Part shown: positions 62,622-64,000 of the stretch, in pieces
Numbering within the stretch: the first letter of the stretch is position 1
Layout of the letters: every line of letters begins with the position of its first letter
From: Chryseomicrobium sp. FSL W7-1435
GTDB lineage: Bacteria; Bacillota; Bacilli; Bacillales_A; Planococcaceae
Direction: 5' to 3'
Length of the DNA stretch: 64,000 nt
Assembly (NCBI RefSeq): GCF_038595005.1
Contig: NZ_CP151997.1
Location: 806,001 to 870,000, forward strand
Program-made: the position numbers and the translations under genes
The notes under the pieces: generated by a model
What the model was told of the DNA's origin: nothing
What the model saw: only the letters and a program-made list of their open reading frames with translations
Database searches by the model: none

Positions 62622-63299
62622 ATGTTTTTTGAATTTCATTTTTGGCGGTATTTTTTCAACAGAGGATACCTACTAGAGAACCTAGCTGAAACTGAAACGA
62701 TTCGTGGCTTAAAGAAACGCGTTGGCTTCGTGCTAATGTCTACGATACTTTTATACATACTTATGAATATTTGGGGAATGACAACTACGTCATTGACCTC
62801 ACTATACGTACTTGGATTCCTTGATTCCTATGCGATTGCCCGCTGGATTTCCATTTTAGGGATTGTTTTATGGGCCTTGCTTTACTTTAGTTTTCACTTT
62901 TTTGGGGTTAGCCAGTTGTTGCACATCCTTACAAAAATCCCGATTCGTTTTGCGGCCATTATGCAATTGTATGTGATTGCTACATTACTTATTGAAAAAG
63001 CCGTATTATTTTTCGTCTTCGCTCTTCTTGGCTATTCGACACATCTGTCGTTCCTATCATTTGGCCCATTAGCGGCTCAATTTTTAGATCAAAGCTATTT
63101 TCATTATTTCTTTAATCAGTTCTCAGTATTTACAGGTGTCGTAATTGCCATTCAACTACAATTTTTACGACGCTTTACGACGCTATCCACACCAATCTTA
63201 TTAGCAATCCTTCTTGGGATGACCGCTATCTTTGCGGCTGTCGTTGCGCTTGTCAGCGTGCTTCCCATTGATGGCTTCCTTTCAGGAGGTGGCTTCTAA
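62622..63299 (+). CDS. Polytopic membrane protein, unknown function
   Basis: A 225-residue protein with about five to six hydrophobic segments and a charged N-terminal cytoplasmic stretch (NLAETETIRGLKKRVG). GAGGAGGT lies six bases before the ATG. The organisation recalls Yip1-type membrane proteins, but I cannot assign it. Its stop overlaps the start of an HlyD-like adaptor gene (TAATG), so the two proteins probably act together, perhaps as parts of an exporter whose ATPase lies beyond the window. Confidence 0.7.
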   Translation: MFFEFHFWRYFFNRGYLLENLAETETIRGLKKRVGFVLMSTILLYILMNIWGMTTTSLTSLYVLGFLDSYAIARWISILGIVLWALLYFSFHFFGVSQLLHILTKIPIRFAAIMQLYVIATLLIEKAVLFFVFALLGYSTHLSFLSFGPLAAQFLDQSYFHYFFNQFSVFTGVVIAIQLQFLRRFTTLSTPILLAILLGMTAIFAAVVALVSVLPIDGFLSGGGF

Positions 63300-64000
63300 T
63301 GATGCGTTTTTATACAATCGGTCTATCCATCGCCATCACGGCATTTCTAGCCGCTAACCTGATTCTAGTCTTCAAAGATGATAGCATCATTGCACGAAAT
63401 TATTACATTGATGAACATGTGCGTGTCGCAGAAGGCGATTACAAGCGTGAAATTGAAAAAGAAGCAGTCACAGTTCCTGCAACAACACTCTCCTTAACAC
63501 TCGACCGTGAGAACCTAGAAAATATGGTGGTTGAAGAGGGGGATCAAGTTGCGCTAGGTGATGCGATTGCTGTCCTTGATACAACTGACCGTGATCAACA
63601 ACGAGCTGAATGGGACGCAATGGTCGGTGCGTACCAAACCGAAATTCGCGACCTTCAAGCTGTTTTGACCACTTTACGAACTGCAAAAAGTCGTTCCAAT
63701 TCCACGACTTCGAGTACGGGACGCGCAACTTCCTCAGGTAATAGTCAAGATGAAGTCGTAGACGTCACGGTTAATCTGGACGTGGAAGTAGAAATCACAG
63801 AAGAGGCTACTTACGACAGTGCTATTGCCGCCACGGAGCAGCAGATTGCAGAAGTCGAGCGTGATCTATCTGTTGTTCAAGCCCAGCTATCTTACACGAC
63901 AGAGGACCTGCAGTTTGTGAGCCCGATCGATGGGGTAATTGAAGACATCGAAGAGTTAGAAAACCAAATTATTGTTCACGTTGTTCCAGAAGAAATGACA
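63299..64000 (+). CDS. HlyD/RND-type membrane-fusion adaptor protein, truncated by window end
   Basis: An open frame of 234 codons running off the right edge. MMRFYTIGLSIAITAFLAANLILVF is a membrane anchor. A lipoyl-like half domain follows (VVEEGDQVALGDAIAVLD), then a coiled coil interrupted by a Ser/Thr/Asn-rich insert (about 120-145), then the returning lipoyl half (FVSPIDGVIEDIEELE). This is the layout of HlyD/MacA-type adaptors in Gram-positive ABC exporters. Cargo and partner transporter are not visible. The ATG at 63299 overlaps the preceding stop. Confidence 0.78.
   Translation, partial: MMRFYTIGLSIAITAFLAANLILVFKDDSIIARNYYIDEHVRVAEGDYKREIEKEAVTVPATTLSLTLDRENLENMVVEEGDQVALGDAIAVLDTTDRDQQRAEWDAMVGAYQTEIRDLQAVLTTLRTAKSRSNSTTSSTGRATSSGNSQDEVVDVTVNLDVEVEITEEATYDSAIAATEQQIAEVERDLSVVQAQLSYTTEDLQFVSPIDGVIEDIEELENQIIVHVVPEEMT

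Overview
The window is a chromosomal segment of a low-to-mid GC Firmicute. Gene order (ywiB-argS; fadF, acyl-CoA dehydrogenases, rpoE, pyrG, ywjG, spo0F, fbaA, tal, murA, glpX, rho, rpmE, tdk, prfA, prmC, spoIIR, ywlC, ywlE, rpiB, ywlG, glyA, upp, mnaA, atpIBEFHAGDC, ywzB, murA, spoIID, spoIIQ, mbl, fabZ, ywpF, ssbB, ywqA, ywqB) follows the Bacillales backbone. The fused isobutyryl-CoA mutase, the repeat-rich gaps and the reduced sporulation set suggest Planococcaceae/Caryophanaceae; the family is an inference.

Layout. 1-6.5 kb: end of a GGDEF protein, ywiB-argS, then a cobalamin riboswitch with terminator controlling a B12/cobinamide uptake operon (binding lipoprotein, permease, ATPase fused to a CbiZ amidohydrolase, PduO-type adenosyltransferase). 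6.9-17.6 kb: fatty/branched-chain acid degradation (FadF-like Fe-S oxidoreductase, thiolase, 3-hydroxyacyl-CoA dehydrogenase, two acyl-CoA dehydrogenases, TetR regulator, IcmF). IcmF needs adenosylcobalamin, so the two blocks fit together: B12 is imported, trimmed and adenosylated, then used by IcmF. A FadR-like palindrome lies inside the fadF promoter.

18-39.7 kb: core block with RNA polymerase delta, CTP synthase (with what looks like a reiterative-transcription attenuator), Spo0F, central carbon enzymes, MurA2, Rho, L31, thymidine kinase, RF1 and its methylase, a shortened SpoIIR, YwlC/YwlE, RpiB, SHMT, a c-di-GMP phosphodiesterase, Upp and MnaA. 40-47.1 kb: complete F1Fo ATP synthase operon. 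47.1-48 kb: about 0.7 kb of tandem repeats in three arrays, followed by an AT-rich NERD/zinc-ribbon gene. 49.3-56.5 kb: envelope and sporulation genes (ywzB, murA1, spoIID, spoIIQ, mbl, an EpuA-like protein, fabZ), an acidic lipoprotein, ywpF and ssbB. 56.5-64 kb: minus-strand SNF2 ATPase and SWIM-finger protein, an XRE regulator with paired operators, small unknowns, and a membrane protein with an HlyD-like adaptor cut by the window end.

The least explained content is intergenic. Six imperfect palindromes of almost exactly 127 bp fall into two end-types (GGTACCTGTGCAC and GGTGCCTGTCCC). Three copies of a second element start with TTTAGATGTGGAAGGCGTT, two of them carrying a 79-bp long-hairpin insert and one lacking it. 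There are also several unrelated tandem arrays. No transposase gene, CRISPR array, rRNA or tRNA was found.
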